From positions 1 to 43,109 of the forward strand of contig CAJXVA010000018.1 of assembly GCA_913061055.1 (NCBI GenBank): 43,109 bases of DNA, given 5' to 3'. The notes under the pieces are model-generated. The model worked only from the letters and a program-made list of their open reading frames with translations, made no database searches and had not been told where the DNA came from. The DNA comes from an uncultured Pseudomonadota bacterium (GTDB lineage: Bacteria; Myxococcota_A; Polyangia; Nannocystales; Nannocystaceae). Below are positions 33,823-42,012 of the stretch, one piece after another. Each line of letters opens with the position of its first letter. Positions within the stretch are counted from its first letter, which is position 1. The position numbers and the translations under genes were made by a program.

Positions 33823-36318
33823 ATGAAGCGCTTTGCCCTGCCCCTGGTCGCCCTCCTCTCCATCAGCTGTGGCGGCGACACCACCAGCGAAGACGGAGCC
33901 GCCCCACCCGCAGGTGGCAAGGCGGACGACTTCGCCGAGCAGCGAGCGTGGGAGGTGTTGCTCAACGACCCCCACTGCGACGTCTGCAGCGCGGACGACA
34001 AGGCCTACCTGCTGGAAAACTCGGCCACCGTCGCGCGACTGATCGAGCTCCTCGATGGCGCGGAGTCCTCCGTCGAGATCGCCCAGTTCACGTGGAGCAA
34101 CCGCGACCTCGAGGCGGCCGTGCTGCGAGCCGCCGAGCGCCCCGACGTCGAGGTTCGCGTGGCGATGAACCACGCTCAGCAAAACGGCGACACCGTCGCC
34201 ACACGTCTCGCGGCAGCAGGCGTCGACGTGGCCTACGCGGAGGGACGAGACAACGGCTCCTACGTTGGCCTGCAACACGCCAAGTTCATGCGGATCGATG
34301 GGCAGACCATCGCGATGGGGAGCAACAACTACTCCTCGACGGGTCTGTCGTTCAACAACGAGAACACCATGATCCTCACCTCCGCCGCCGAGGATCCACT
34401 GTTGGTGGGCTTCGGTTGTTACTTCGAGCAGATGTACTCCGGCGGCTTCGACGAGGCCGCGAGCTGCTCCACCGAAGAGGTCACGTTCACGCCAAGCTCC
34501 GCGCCGTCGAACGTGTTGCGCGATGACTTCCGCGCCGCGACAACCAGCATCGACGTGTTGATGCACCACCTGGTGTTCGACAAGACGATCAAAGAGCTGA
34601 GAAACGCGGCTCAGCGAGGCATCCGGGTCCGCCTGGTCGTCAACGAGGCCGATCGCGCGGAGTACCAGAGTGGGCTGTGGGACCAGTTTCGGGAGGCGGG
34701 TGGCGAGATTCGCTACAAGCAGACCAACGGCGACCTCTACCAGATCATGCACCACAAGCTCGCGGTGGTGGATGGCAAGATCTTGCTCAACGGCTCGGGC
34801 AACTGGTCGGGCAGCGGCTTCTTCAACAACTTCGAGTTCTACCTTCGCACCCAAGCACCCGAGGCGGTCGAACCCTTCGTCGGGTTGTTCGACAAGCTGT
34901 GGCAGTGGTCGCTCTCGGAGGAGTCGCTGGACGAAGGGCGGACCGCGGCAGAGCAAGACGCCGACGATCTTCAGATCTTCTTCGGCAACCTGCACGCCCA
35001 CCACGCCCATCAAGACGGTGAAGACCTCCTCGACGACGGTTCCAACGAGCGCCACGATGAGGACGGCGAGCTCGTGCCGGTCGACGACGAGTACGACCAC
35101 GGCAACGCGGCCCGGTACGCGTTCGAGTACGCGCGGGACGAGGGCGGCTTGGACTTCATGGCCCTGTCGCCACACGTCGTCGACGATCGCGAGGACGATC
35201 CCGCCGACCAGCCCAACACCACTCGCAGCGCCTACTCCGATCTTCTCGACACCTCCAAGTGGGTCACCGACGACTCCGCGGGACTCTTCGTCGCGCTGCC
35301 CTCGATGGAGTGGAGCACAAACTCCACCGGCAACCACGTCGGCATCCTGGGCAGCGAGGAGTTGTGCAAGGTCGAACGCGGCGCGTTCGATACGCTGTTT
35401 GGCGAGTTCCTTCCGGGGCAGGCCGCACTGGGTGACAAGCCGCTGGTGATGTTCAACCACCCCCGAACCTTCCGCAGCTACGAGGAATCGCTCGGTGGCA
35501 GCTGGGACCAGGTCTTCGACATCAACCTCCAGGACATTCCCAGGACCGGCGACCGCAACAAGAAGTTCAACGACTTCGGCCTCGACGACTTCGAGCCCCT
35601 GCGCAGTGTTCGGCAGTCCTGGATCGACGGCGAGGTCGAGCCCGATCCCCGCATCGTCGCCGAGACGCAGGCCAACATCGCCGAAGCCTCCGCGCCCTAC
35701 GCCCGCCTCATGGAAGTCACCGTGGGACGTGGCAAGGAGTTTGGGAGCGAGGAGGCCCAGAACCCGAGCTTGAGCGAGGACGAGGACGGCAACCTCGAGC
35801 GCTACATCAAGGTGCACTCCGACTGGGACTACTACCTGCGCAGCGGCTTCCGCCTTGCCCCGGTCGCCAACCACGACAACCATCTCGCCAACTGGGGCAC
35901 CGGCCACACCTCCCGTACCGCCGTGCTTGCGCCGAATCTCGATGAGGCTTCCTTGCTCGGCGCGCTCGAGCGCGGGGCCGCCTACGCCAGTGAGGACGAG
36001 AACCTCGAAGCACGCTTCTACGTCGGTGACCGCGTCCGCTCCGGGCAGTCGATGCGGACCGCCGACGACGCGGTCGATCTGCAGGTCTACTTGTCCGACC
36101 CAGACTTCGCGGGCCGTTTCGAAGTCGCCGTCTACCTGGGGACCGTCGGTGGCGAGTCGGTCGAGGTCGCCGAGCGGGTCGAGGTCATCTCTGACGAATG
36201 GACCTCGATCACCGTCGCGTTGCCCGGGCAGGGAGAGCACTTCGTGTACCTGGAGATCCTCGAGGCCGAGCCCAACCGAATGGCTTGGACCGCCCCGGTT
36301 TGGATCGAGCGGCTCTGA
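33823..36318 (+). CDS. Lipoprotein fusing phospholipase D and PHP/CehA-type metallohydrolase domains
   Basis: This 831-residue lipoprotein (lipobox SISC, Cys16) has two catalytic modules. Residues about 45-370 form a phospholipase D fold with two HKD motifs: HAKFMRIDGQTIAMGSNN (H152, K154, D159) and HHKLAVVDGKILLNGSGN (H310, K312, D317). From about residue 385 a PHP/CehA-McbA-like domain follows: FFGNLHAHHAHQDG (H391, H393), MALSPHVVD, MFNHPRTF (H546) and VANHDNH (H684, H687). A beta domain closes the protein. PLD enzymes cleave phosphodiesters of lipids or nucleic acids; PHP domains are metal-dependent phosphoesterases. ATG 33823 fits the lipobox; a GTG at 33805 is in frame. A GATAAAGT sequence 18 bases upstream could be the -10 box. 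Confidence 0.9.
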   Translation: MKRFALPLVALLSISCGGDTTSEDGAAPPAGGKADDFAEQRAWEVLLNDPHCDVCSADDKAYLLENSATVARLIELLDGAESSVEIAQFTWSNRDLEAAVLRAAERPDVEVRVAMNHAQQNGDTVATRLAAAGVDVAYAEGRDNGSYVGLQHAKFMRIDGQTIAMGSNNYSSTGLSFNNENTMILTSAAEDPLLVGFGCYFEQMYSGGFDEAASCSTEEVTFTPSSAPSNVLRDDFRAATTSIDVLMHHLVFDKTIKELRNAAQRGIRVRLVVNEADRAEYQSGLWDQFREAGGEIRYKQTNGDLYQIMHHKLAVVDGKILLNGSGNWSGSGFFNNFEFYLRTQAPEAVEPFVGLFDKLWQWSLSEESLDEGRTAAEQDADDLQIFFGNLHAHHAHQDGEDLLDDGSNERHDEDGELVPVDDEYDHGNAARYAFEYARDEGGLDFMALSPHVVDDREDDPADQPNTTRSAYSDLLDTSKWVTDDSAGLFVALPSMEWSTNSTGNHVGILGSEELCKVERGAFDTLFGEFLPGQAALGDKPLVMFNHPRTFRSYEESLGGSWDQVFDINLQDIPRTGDRNKKFNDFGLDDFEPLRSVRQSWIDGEVEPDPRIVAETQANIAEASAPYARLMEVTVGRGKEFGSEEAQNPSLSEDEDGNLERYIKVHSDWDYYLRSGFRLAPVANHDNHLANWGTGHTSRTAVLAPNLDEASLLGALERGAAYASEDENLEARFYVGDRVRSGQSMRTADDAVDLQVYLSDPDFAGRFEVAVYLGTVGGESVEVAERVEVISDEWTSITVALPGQGEHFVYLEILEAEPNRMAWTAPVWIERL

Positions 36319-36335
36319 GGCCTGCCGGCGGGCGC

Positions 36336-36341
36336 TATACT
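36336..36341 (+). promoter_or_regulatory. -10-like hexamer TATACT before the lipoprotein gene at 36361
   Basis: TATACT lies 19 bases before ATG 36361. Here a short leader is present and contains the ribosome site AGGAGG, unlike most neighbouring promoters. Confidence 0.5.
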
Positions 36342-36350
36342 CCCGCCGCC

Positions 36351-36356
36351 AGGAGG
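36351..36356 (+). promoter_or_regulatory. Strong Shine-Dalgarno AGGAGG
   Basis: A perfect AGGAGG four bases before ATG 36361 fixes that start. It is notable because many other genes here have no recognisable ribosome binding site. Confidence 0.7.
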
Positions 36357-36360
36357 CCTC

Positions 36361-37686
36361 ATGTACCGCCCACAGTTCAATTCCCGATCCGTCGCCGCAG
36401 CAGCGCTCGGCGCCACCCTACTCGGCGGTTGCGCAGACGATGCGCCAAACTGTCGGCATCGCGTTTGTGACATCAACGACCCCTCGTGTGCCGAGTTCGT
36501 GGCCGAGGTGATCGCGTGTCAACGCGACGTCCCACTCGTACTTCCCGACGTTCGTTTCTCGACCGCCGCCGAGATCATCGCCGAACGAGATCCACCAACG
36601 CAGGAGGAACTCGACTTCGCTCGCGATTACTGGGCAGGCGAAGCGCTCGTGGGCCTGATGCCGCCGAACTACGATCCCGCAAACGAAGCCTCCGACTCGA
36701 TCTCGGGGGTGCTCGCGCAGTACCGCCCGAGCACCGAGGAGATCGTCATCGTCTCCGACTCCAACATCGATGATCCCGACGTGGCGTACCGCGTGCTCGT
36801 CCACGAGATGATTCACGCGCAACAAGACTCCGAGTACGACCTCAGCGGCCTCTTTGACGAGTATGCGACGACGTTCTCACGGAGTCTCGGGCTACGAGCC
36901 GCAGTCGAAGGCGAGGCCTCGCTGTTTACAACCTTCGCGCAGCTCGAGCTCGAAGACCTCTCCGAAGACGAGGTCGACTGGGAGGGCTACTTTCGCAGCT
37001 GGAAGAGCGACATGTGGCAGCGAGCACGCGAAACCGAAGTCCCGTCGCTGGATGTCGGAGGCCTGTTCCCATATGCGTTCGGGGCCGATCAGGTCTATCG
37101 AGCCTGGACGGCAGGTGGCCTCGCGGAGGTCCGCGACTACGTACAACACCCGCCCGACTCGGTCCGGCAGGTCATGGCGGGCTACGCTCGGCGACCTCCC
37201 GAGGTGTTCAACCTCGACACCGAGCTGAATCCTAGGGCGGTCCCGGTTCTCCCGGGGCACACGTACCTCAGCGGTGGAGCTCAGGACTCGTGGCTGCTCA
37301 ACACGATGTTGCAGCGTGTCGCGGGAAGTCAGTCGGAGTGGTGGTCCGAGGTGGAGAAGATCGAGGCCGATCATCTCAGCGTTTGGCGCGATGACGAGTC
37401 AGGTGACCGCGTCGTGGTGTGGCGACTCCTCGGCGACACCGAGTCCGTCCGCAACGTGCTGACCGGCCCTGGCTCCCAGTGGGTCGAGGCTGCCGAAGAC
37501 GCCACCACGCACCACATACGGTTGGTCGAGGGGGACTGGGTCTTGGTGGCGACAGAGACCCCCAACGCCGTGGCCGTCGCCGACTCGATCACGGAATGGC
37601 AAAGTCGAGACCAAGCGCTCGAACGCTCCGGCTTGGTTCGCGCTCCAGACCCGAGGGGTCTCGTGCTTCTCCAACGCGCTCCGTGA
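36361..37686 (+). CDS. Lipoprotein with HExxH metalloprotease-like site
   Basis: This 441-residue lipoprotein (lipobox LGGC, Cys24) has a Cys-containing N-terminal region and a zinc-protease-like site: VLVHEMIHAQQD (H148, E149, H152) and AVEGEASLFTTF (E183), 31 residues later as in gluzincins. The C-terminal half, with GGAQDSWLLNTMLQRV and a strand-rich end, has no recognised family. The protein may be a surface peptidase. It has its own TATACT promoter and strong ribosome site and lies 42 bp after the PLD/PHP gene. A similar HExxH-x30-E arrangement is in the secreted protein at 25328, but the two are not otherwise obviously related. Confidence 0.8.
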   Translation: MYRPQFNSRSVAAAALGATLLGGCADDAPNCRHRVCDINDPSCAEFVAEVIACQRDVPLVLPDVRFSTAAEIIAERDPPTQEELDFARDYWAGEALVGLMPPNYDPANEASDSISGVLAQYRPSTEEIVIVSDSNIDDPDVAYRVLVHEMIHAQQDSEYDLSGLFDEYATTFSRSLGLRAAVEGEASLFTTFAQLELEDLSEDEVDWEGYFRSWKSDMWQRARETEVPSLDVGGLFPYAFGADQVYRAWTAGGLAEVRDYVQHPPDSVRQVMAGYARRPPEVFNLDTELNPRAVPVLPGHTYLSGGAQDSWLLNTMLQRVAGSQSEWWSEVEKIEADHLSVWRDDESGDRVVVWRLLGDTESVRNVLTGPGSQWVEAAEDATTHHIRLVEGDWVLVATETPNAVAVADSITEWQSRDQALERSGLVRAPDPRGLVLLQRAP

Positions 37687-37706
37687 CCCGCGACGAAGGC
37701 ATTCTT

Positions 37707-38027
37707 CTAAAGCGAGGCGCGGGCCGCCGCTACGACGCTGTCCGCCCGCGCCTGTGCCCATGCGATGTCGGACTCCGACCACGTCGAGGCCAGCCACCCG
37801 GTCCCGAATTTGAAGGACAGCTGGCCGTCGGTCGGGGCGACCGTGACGGTGTGTCGCATCGCGCTGGGGTCAGAGGTGATCCACTTGCCCGCGAAGCTCA
37901 TCGTGAGCTCGTTGGGTTCTTGCGACTTCGGCTTGTAGCCGAGCTTCTCGAGCTCCGCGGCGATAGGCCCCAGGGCCGCTGCCGCATCGCCCTCGAGCGC
38001 GACGTTGACTTCGCATCCGTTGATCAC
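37707..38027 (-). CDS. Hypothetical small cytoplasmic protein
   Basis: This 106-residue protein starts at GTG 38027. It begins with a strand (CEVNVALEGDAAAAL), a helix (GPIAAELEKLGYKPKS), several strands (NELTMSFAGKWI, RHTVTVAPTDGQLSFKF) and a C-terminal helix (SDIAWAQARADSVVAAARAS). No signal peptide or family is recognised. It is convergent with the metalloprotease-like gene (20 bp) and 31 bp downstream of the SnoaL-like gene on the same strand, so the two may be cotranscribed. Confidence 0.6.
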   Translation of the reverse strand: MINGCEVNVALEGDAAAALGPIAAELEKLGYKPKSQEPNELTMSFAGKWITSDPSAMRHTVTVAPTDGQLSFKFGTGWLASTWSESDIAWAQARADSVVAAARASL

Positions 38028-38058
38028 GCGTCATTGTGACTTCGCCGCGAGGGCTTGG

Positions 38059-38505
38059 CTATGACAAACCGAGTGCTTTCGGAAGTGCAGCGGGGTCGGC
38101 TTTCCCGAGTTGAACGAGGAACGTTTGGAAGTCGATCACGTTGCGGGCTTCCACCACAACTCCGTCCTTCACCTTCGCCCACGCCGCGAAGCAGAAGTCC
38201 ACGCGCTCGCCGGGCTTGTCGTTTTGGTCGGCTCGGAAGCGGACGACCGAAATGGCTTCATCTCCCTGGCTGACGACGTGCATGACCTCGGCGTTTGGGT
38301 TGGAGACCAAGCGCAAGATCGATGCGTGAAACTGCTCGAACGGGCCGGAGCCCAGCATGGCCTCATCGGGATCGGGCAGGATGCCGAACGTTCTTGATGT
38401 CTCCGGGAAGAAGCGGGCAATCGCGGTTGCGTCGGCCTGGTTCCACACACATTCGAAGAACTCGCGCATGATCCGTTCGGGCTCGGGCATTGCTTCGCTG
38501 TCCAT
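38059..38505 (-). CDS. SnoaL-like / NTF2-fold protein (second)
   Basis: This 148-residue protein has the NTF2/SnoaL layout: an N-terminal helix (RIMREFFECVWNQADATAIARFF), FHASILRLVSNPNAEVMHVVSQGDEAISVVRFRADQ, and the closing strands CFAAWAKVKDGVVVEARNVIDFQTFLVQLG. It is likely a small-ligand-binding protein or hydrolase/isomerase of unknown substrate. It is not closely similar to the SnoaL-like protein at 5748. TACGCT lies seven bases before ATG 38505. Confidence 0.85.
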   Translation of the reverse strand: MDSEAMPEPERIMREFFECVWNQADATAIARFFPETSRTFGILPDPDEAMLGSGPFEQFHASILRLVSNPNAEVMHVVSQGDEAISVVRFRADQNDKPGERVDFCFAAWAKVKDGVVVEARNVIDFQTFLVQLGKADPAALPKALGLS

Positions 38506-38512
38506 GGACGGC

Positions 38513-38518
38513 AGCGTA
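38513..38518 (-). promoter_or_regulatory. -10-like hexamer TACGCT, 7 nt before ATG 38505
   Basis: TACGCT on the minus strand with seven bases to the start codon of the SnoaL-like gene, consistent with a leaderless transcript. Confidence 0.45.
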
Positions 38519-38648
38519 GCGATTCCCGCGATTCAGACGCCGCCACGCAACGAAGGGGTCTATTCCGGCTGCCTAACCGGCTCTCGACCGTCGTTCGGAA
38601 GCCCGGCCCCGCAATCGCTCCGACATCGCCCGTCGTGCGAGGAACGAA

Positions 38649-38654
38649 TAGGAT
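38649..38654 (+). promoter_or_regulatory. -10-like hexamer TAGGAT, 6 nt before ATG 38661
   Basis: TAGGAT, six bases, then ATG 38661. This gives some support for the small downstream frame being a real gene. Confidence 0.4.
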
Positions 38655-38660
38655 GCGCAC

Positions 38661-38969
38661 ATGCCCTGGCACGCAAACGTCGAGACTGAATTCGACTACG
38701 ACAACGTACCCGACAACATTCGGAGCAAGGTAAATGAGATCTCCGAGGATGCTGGCCGGGGCCAGCTGCGGGGTAGCTGCTCGCTGGGTGACCACACCTG
38801 CTACCACTGGAACGCAGGGCGCACAGATCGCATCTTCGGCTACATGACGGATGGCGACCCGCGCAACTTCCACTTCTCAGGGTACGGACCCCACACCAGC
38901 CGCGGGAGCTCGACCTACAACGTCACAACGCCCAATACTCGACGCACCACACGTCTGACCCTGACGTAG
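38661..38969 (+). CDS. Hypothetical 102-residue protein
   Basis: This short protein is rich in Thr, Gly, His, Tyr and Arg (CSLGDHTCYHWNAGRTDR, NFHFSGYGPHTSRGSS) with one Cys pair. Codon use is less GC-rich at third positions than in neighbours, which could mean horizontal origin or a spurious frame. No signal peptide and no family recognised. A -10-like hexamer six bases upstream supports expression. The flanks 38506-38660 and 38970-39045 contain nothing else recognisable. Confidence 0.5.
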   Translation: MPWHANVETEFDYDNVPDNIRSKVNEISEDAGRGQLRGSCSLGDHTCYHWNAGRTDRIFGYMTDGDPRNFHFSGYGPHTSRGSSTYNVTTPNTRRTTRLTLT

Positions 38970-39045
38970 TCAGGGAGGTTCGGGCACTATCGACATAGGC
39001 CAACGACTTCATGTGGCATCCGGGGACTTAGGTGCGGCGGAACGA

Positions 39046-40686
39046 TCAGCCCTCGGGGTTCGGGTTGATCACGCCCGTGCCCGTGCCGCCGACGTAGGCG
39101 TAGCTATCTGCCTGGTCGAAGCCCACCACCATGACCATGAACCCCTCGGTGCTGTCGAGGGCGTGGACACCGTCGGCGGCGGGAACTCGCGCCACTTCGT
39201 ATCCACCACCGGCATCGATGAACTCGGCATCGTCGATCGCCACGCCATCGAGCGTGACCGCGACCCCCGTCGGCCGCGTTACCACGAGCACGTCGTTGAT
39301 CCACTCGCTGGGGACCAGGACGATGTAGCGCGGCAGGTACTGCTCGATCGGGCTCTGCTGAGCCATCGCCGGATCGCCGCTGTTGGTGCCGGCGCTCAGG
39401 TTGCCCTCGCCGGTCATGTAGTTCGCCAACGCGATCGGCTTGTCGGCATCCACCAGGAAGTCTCCCGGATGGGCGGGCGTGCCCCCAGCGTAGAACTCGA
39501 TCACACCGCCGGCCTGCAGCACCTGGGGGCCAGCAGGAACCCCGGTGACCTCCGGGTCCGCGGTGAACGTGACGGTGGTGTCATCTTCGGACGCCACGAT
39601 CTGCCAAAGCGTGTCTTCGGGGTTCGCCGGTTCGCGCACGGGCATGCGGGACGCCACGAAGCGGCTTCCCCAAAGGCGCACCCCACTGAGCTGGTCCTCG
39701 ATATGGTCGCAGGCGGTCACACTGTGCGGGATCCATGCGCACTCGTGCCCCGAGAACACCCCGATCGGCTTGTCGGTGTCGTCGCTTTCGATCCGTGACC
39801 CGACGAGCGAAGTGTTGAGCGTCGCGACCATCACCTCGGCGATGTCGCCTTCGTCCATCGTGATCGAAAACGGCACGCCGGGAGTGCCGGCCGGAACGCC
39901 CGTCCCAGCTTCGGTTGGCACGGTCGGGACCACTTCGACCGTGGTCCCATCGAACCCCGCGACGATCGTCAGGTAGCCGCGACCGAACCCACCGCCCCAA
40001 TGCAGCGCGCGGTTGAGCGAGTCCCAGCTCGAGACCGGGTACAGCAGTGACGCGTCCGAACTTGCGGCACCTTGGATGAGCGGGTTGAACTGGTAGGCGA
40101 CGATCGGAACGTCGGACGTCACGCGATACGTCCCACCGGCCATCACACCCGACCCTTGGTGATGTTTGTCGGCCAGGGGGAACGCGTGCAAGGTCTGCGG
40201 CTCCACCGTGCTGCTATCGACAACCTGCCAGACGCCACCGACCTTCTCCTCGACCACCACCTCGGCTGCGTTCACCATCTGGGGGTTGGAGACTGCGATG
40301 GCGAACTGGTCGTTCTCGAGGCCACGGTTCTGATCCAGGTCGACGCCGTAGAACAGGCAACCAACCGTGCTCCCGCCGCCGTCGGCCTGCTCGCAAGTCT
40401 CCGGAATGATCGGGCCCTCCGGAGTCGGCGGGGTATCGGCAACCGTGCCAACGTCGAAGATCGGAGGAGTGGTGTCCGAGCTCGTCGCCGACGTGGCGGA
40501 ACCGGAGGTTCCCAGGGGCCCGGAGGTCGACTGGCTCACTGCCGTCGTCGCAGCCGCCGTGGAAGACATGTCTGGTCCGGTGCCATCACCCGTGGACAAC
40601 ATGATCGTCTCAGACTCGGCGCGCGGGCCATCGCTACACCCGAATGCGAAGGCCACCAGTCCTACAGCTCCAACACGAACCCACAT
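39046..40686 (-). CDS. IgGFc-binding-domain lipoprotein
   Basis: This 546-residue lipoprotein (lipobox FGC, Cys17) has a very long Ser/Thr/Ala/Gly linker (to about residue 95). It then carries an IgGFc-binding-type domain (PF17517-like): CLFYGVDLDQNRGLENDQFAIAVSN, YRVTSDVPIVAYQFNPL, DASLLYPVSSW, VFSGHECAWIP, CDHIEDQLSGVRLWGSRFV and YLPRYIVLVPSEWINDVLVV. Domains of this type occur in mucin-associated FCGBP and in many myxobacterial and marine bacterial surface proteins, probably as adhesion modules. Literal IgG binding should not be assumed. TAGGCT lies nine bases before ATG 40686, the same hexamer and spacing as in front of the neighbouring VWA gene. Repeat copy B begins 38 bp upstream. Confidence 0.88.
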   Translation of the reverse strand: MWVRVGAVGLVAFAFGCSDGPRAESETIMLSTGDGTGPDMSSTAAATTAVSQSTSGPLGTSGSATSATSSDTTPPIFDVGTVADTPPTPEGPIIPETCEQADGGGSTVGCLFYGVDLDQNRGLENDQFAIAVSNPQMVNAAEVVVEEKVGGVWQVVDSSTVEPQTLHAFPLADKHHQGSGVMAGGTYRVTSDVPIVAYQFNPLIQGAASSDASLLYPVSSWDSLNRALHWGGGFGRGYLTIVAGFDGTTVEVVPTVPTEAGTGVPAGTPGVPFSITMDEGDIAEVMVATLNTSLVGSRIESDDTDKPIGVFSGHECAWIPHSVTACDHIEDQLSGVRLWGSRFVASRMPVREPANPEDTLWQIVASEDDTTVTFTADPEVTGVPAGPQVLQAGGVIEFYAGGTPAHPGDFLVDADKPIALANYMTGEGNLSAGTNSGDPAMAQQSPIEQYLPRYIVLVPSEWINDVLVVTRPTGVAVTLDGVAIDDAEFIDAGGGYEVARVPAADGVHALDSTEGFMVMVVGFDQADSYAYVGGTGTGVINPNPEG

Positions 40687-40695
40687 GGTCGGCAG

Positions 40696-40701
40696 AGCCT
40701 A
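40696..40701 (-). promoter_or_regulatory. -10-like hexamer TAGGCT before the IgGFc-type gene
   Basis: TAGGCT on the minus strand nine bases before ATG 40686. Any -35 element would lie at the edge of repeat copy B. Confidence 0.4.
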
Positions 40702-40724
40702 CCAGGACTCGCGCCCAACCTCGC

Positions 40725-40924
40725 CGAGTACTAGGGGCCGAAGTCCGTGCCGGGTTTCTGCGCCCCCCCCTGCGGAGTGGTGGGGGGCCTCCGAAACCCT
40801 TGGTTGGTCAGGCCTGCGTTCGGTACTTTCCGTCTTTTCCGCTCCGCATCCCTCCGGGACGCTTCGCTCTGTTGCTCCGAACTCCTCCGAGAACCCGGAA
40901 CGGACGTCAGAACTGCGGTACTAG
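40725..40924. repeat. 200-bp repeat, copy B
   Basis: Same length and orientation as copy A (6436-6635). The left end reads CGAGTAC instead of CTAGTAC, while the right end CTGCGGTACTAG is identical. Inner blocks are shared (ACGCTTCGCTCT, CTGCGTTCGGTACTTTC), with scattered substitutions elsewhere, so the copies have diverged. It lies between the VWA gene, whose TAG stop it supplies at 40921-40923, and the promoter of the IgGFc-type gene. Confidence 0.85.
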
Positions 40925-41946
40925 CCGGCAGGGACGATCGTCTCGCACAGATCCGCGACCGCAACGGACAGGACATCACCGACGATCGACGGGTACGCGC
41001 TCACGTCGTTGATGTCAGACCAGACCGGCTCACCGCCGAAGCCATCGAGAAACTGCCAAGCCTTCTGATTGATATCCGCGATGCAGGCGGGGACGAGGCC
41101 GCCCGAGATGATGCAATCGGCTCCGCCGCACTCGGACTTCGAGGCCAGCAGCGTGTCCAAGTAGGTCGCGGTGGGCTCGGGCGACTTGTCGGGCTCGTCG
41201 GTCAAGAAGAACACCAGAAGCACCGCGCCCTCGTCCCGGATGAATCCGGCGTTGGTGTCTGCGTTGCTGGGGTGCGCAACGTAGCCGGCGGCGGCGACGG
41301 GCATCTCGAAGGAGCACCCTTGCTCGCCCGCGGCAGTCGCCGCCCCAGAGAACCACTCGCTGAGTTCCTCGGGGTCGTCGTCGGTCGACGCCTCGAAGAA
41401 GGGCAACGTGTCGTGCACGTAGAGCCTTCCCTGCCCGCCGTTGGTTCCGTTGTCGCCGTCGGTCGGTGGCGCGTAGTGAGCCTCAACCTCCTCCAGCGTC
41501 GCAGCGGTTTGGCACGAGAGTGTGGACTCGGCGCACTCGCAAGACTCTGCGGTGCACCAGAAGTCGGTGGTCGTCACGCCGACGTGGACCGAGATCCCGG
41601 CCGGAAGCGTTTGGAACATCTGCTCGACGAACGACGGAAACGCAGCCGCGAGTGCTTGCTGAAACGTGCCCATCGATGCCGAGTTGTCGATGACGAACAG
41701 GATGTCGACCGCGTCGCAACCATCGCCGCTGGCCACGTCGGGGATCTGCGGAACGTCGAGGCGTCCAGAGTCGGAGCTCGAGTCGGACTGCGGGCCTCCC
41801 GTGCTCTGCGCTTGCGTCAGACCATCGGTGGCGCTCGCAGTCGTGGGCTGTGTTCCGGGGTCCTCCTCACTGCGCGCTTCGGAGCACGCCAGCGAAAGCG
41901 CGGCACCCACGCCAAGCAGCCAGGGTTGATACGTTTGGCGCCTCAC
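40921..41946 (-). CDS. Lipoprotein with von Willebrand A domain (DNSASM)
   Basis: This 341-residue lipoprotein (lipobox SLAC, Cys21) has a Thr/Ser/Gln/Asp linker, then a VWA domain opening with DAVDILFVIDNSASMGTFQQ (MIDAS D87, S89, S91), a Cys insert (WCTAESCECAESTLSC) and VFFLTDEPDKS. It is related in layout to the VWA lipoprotein at 32502. The start is GTG 41946 with TAGGCT nine bases upstream. The stop codon TAG is formed by the right end of repeat copy B. It is divergent from the lipoprotein gene at 42013 with 66 bp between starts. Confidence 0.9.
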   Translation of the reverse strand: MRRQTYQPWLLGVGAALSLACSEARSEEDPGTQPTTASATDGLTQAQSTGGPQSDSSSDSGRLDVPQIPDVASGDGCDAVDILFVIDNSASMGTFQQALAAAFPSFVEQMFQTLPAGISVHVGVTTTDFWCTAESCECAESTLSCQTAATLEEVEAHYAPPTDGDNGTNGGQGRLYVHDTLPFFEASTDDDPEELSEWFSGAATAAGEQGCSFEMPVAAAGYVAHPSNADTNAGFIRDEGAVLLVFFLTDEPDKSPEPTATYLDTLLASKSECGGADCIISGGLVPACIADINQKAWQFLDGFGGEPVWSDINDVSAYPSIVGDVLSVAVADLCETIVPAG

Positions 41947-41955
41947 CCGAGCAAC

Positions 41956-41961
41956 AGCCTA
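41956..41961 (-). promoter_or_regulatory. -10-like hexamer TAGGCT before the VWA gene
   Basis: TAGGCT on the minus strand nine bases before GTG 41946; identical in sequence and spacing to the element before the IgGFc-type gene. Confidence 0.4.
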
Positions 41962-42000
41962 GCAGACCCATCTCCCCCCAGGGCTAGTCGCCAGGCCTGT

Positions 42001-42006
42001 TACAGT
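42001..42006 (+). promoter_or_regulatory. -10-like hexamer TACAGT, 6 nt before ATG 42013
   Basis: TACAGT, six bases, ATG. Leaderless spacing; shares a 66-bp divergent region with the VWA gene promoter. Confidence 0.45.
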
Positions 42007-42012
42007 CGTCCC

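Noticed and set aside
33643-36240. 865-codon minus-strand frame opposite the PLD/PHP gene
   Set aside because: Low-complexity Val/Gly/Asp/Arg translation mirroring the catalytic gene on the plus strand; no family-like segments.
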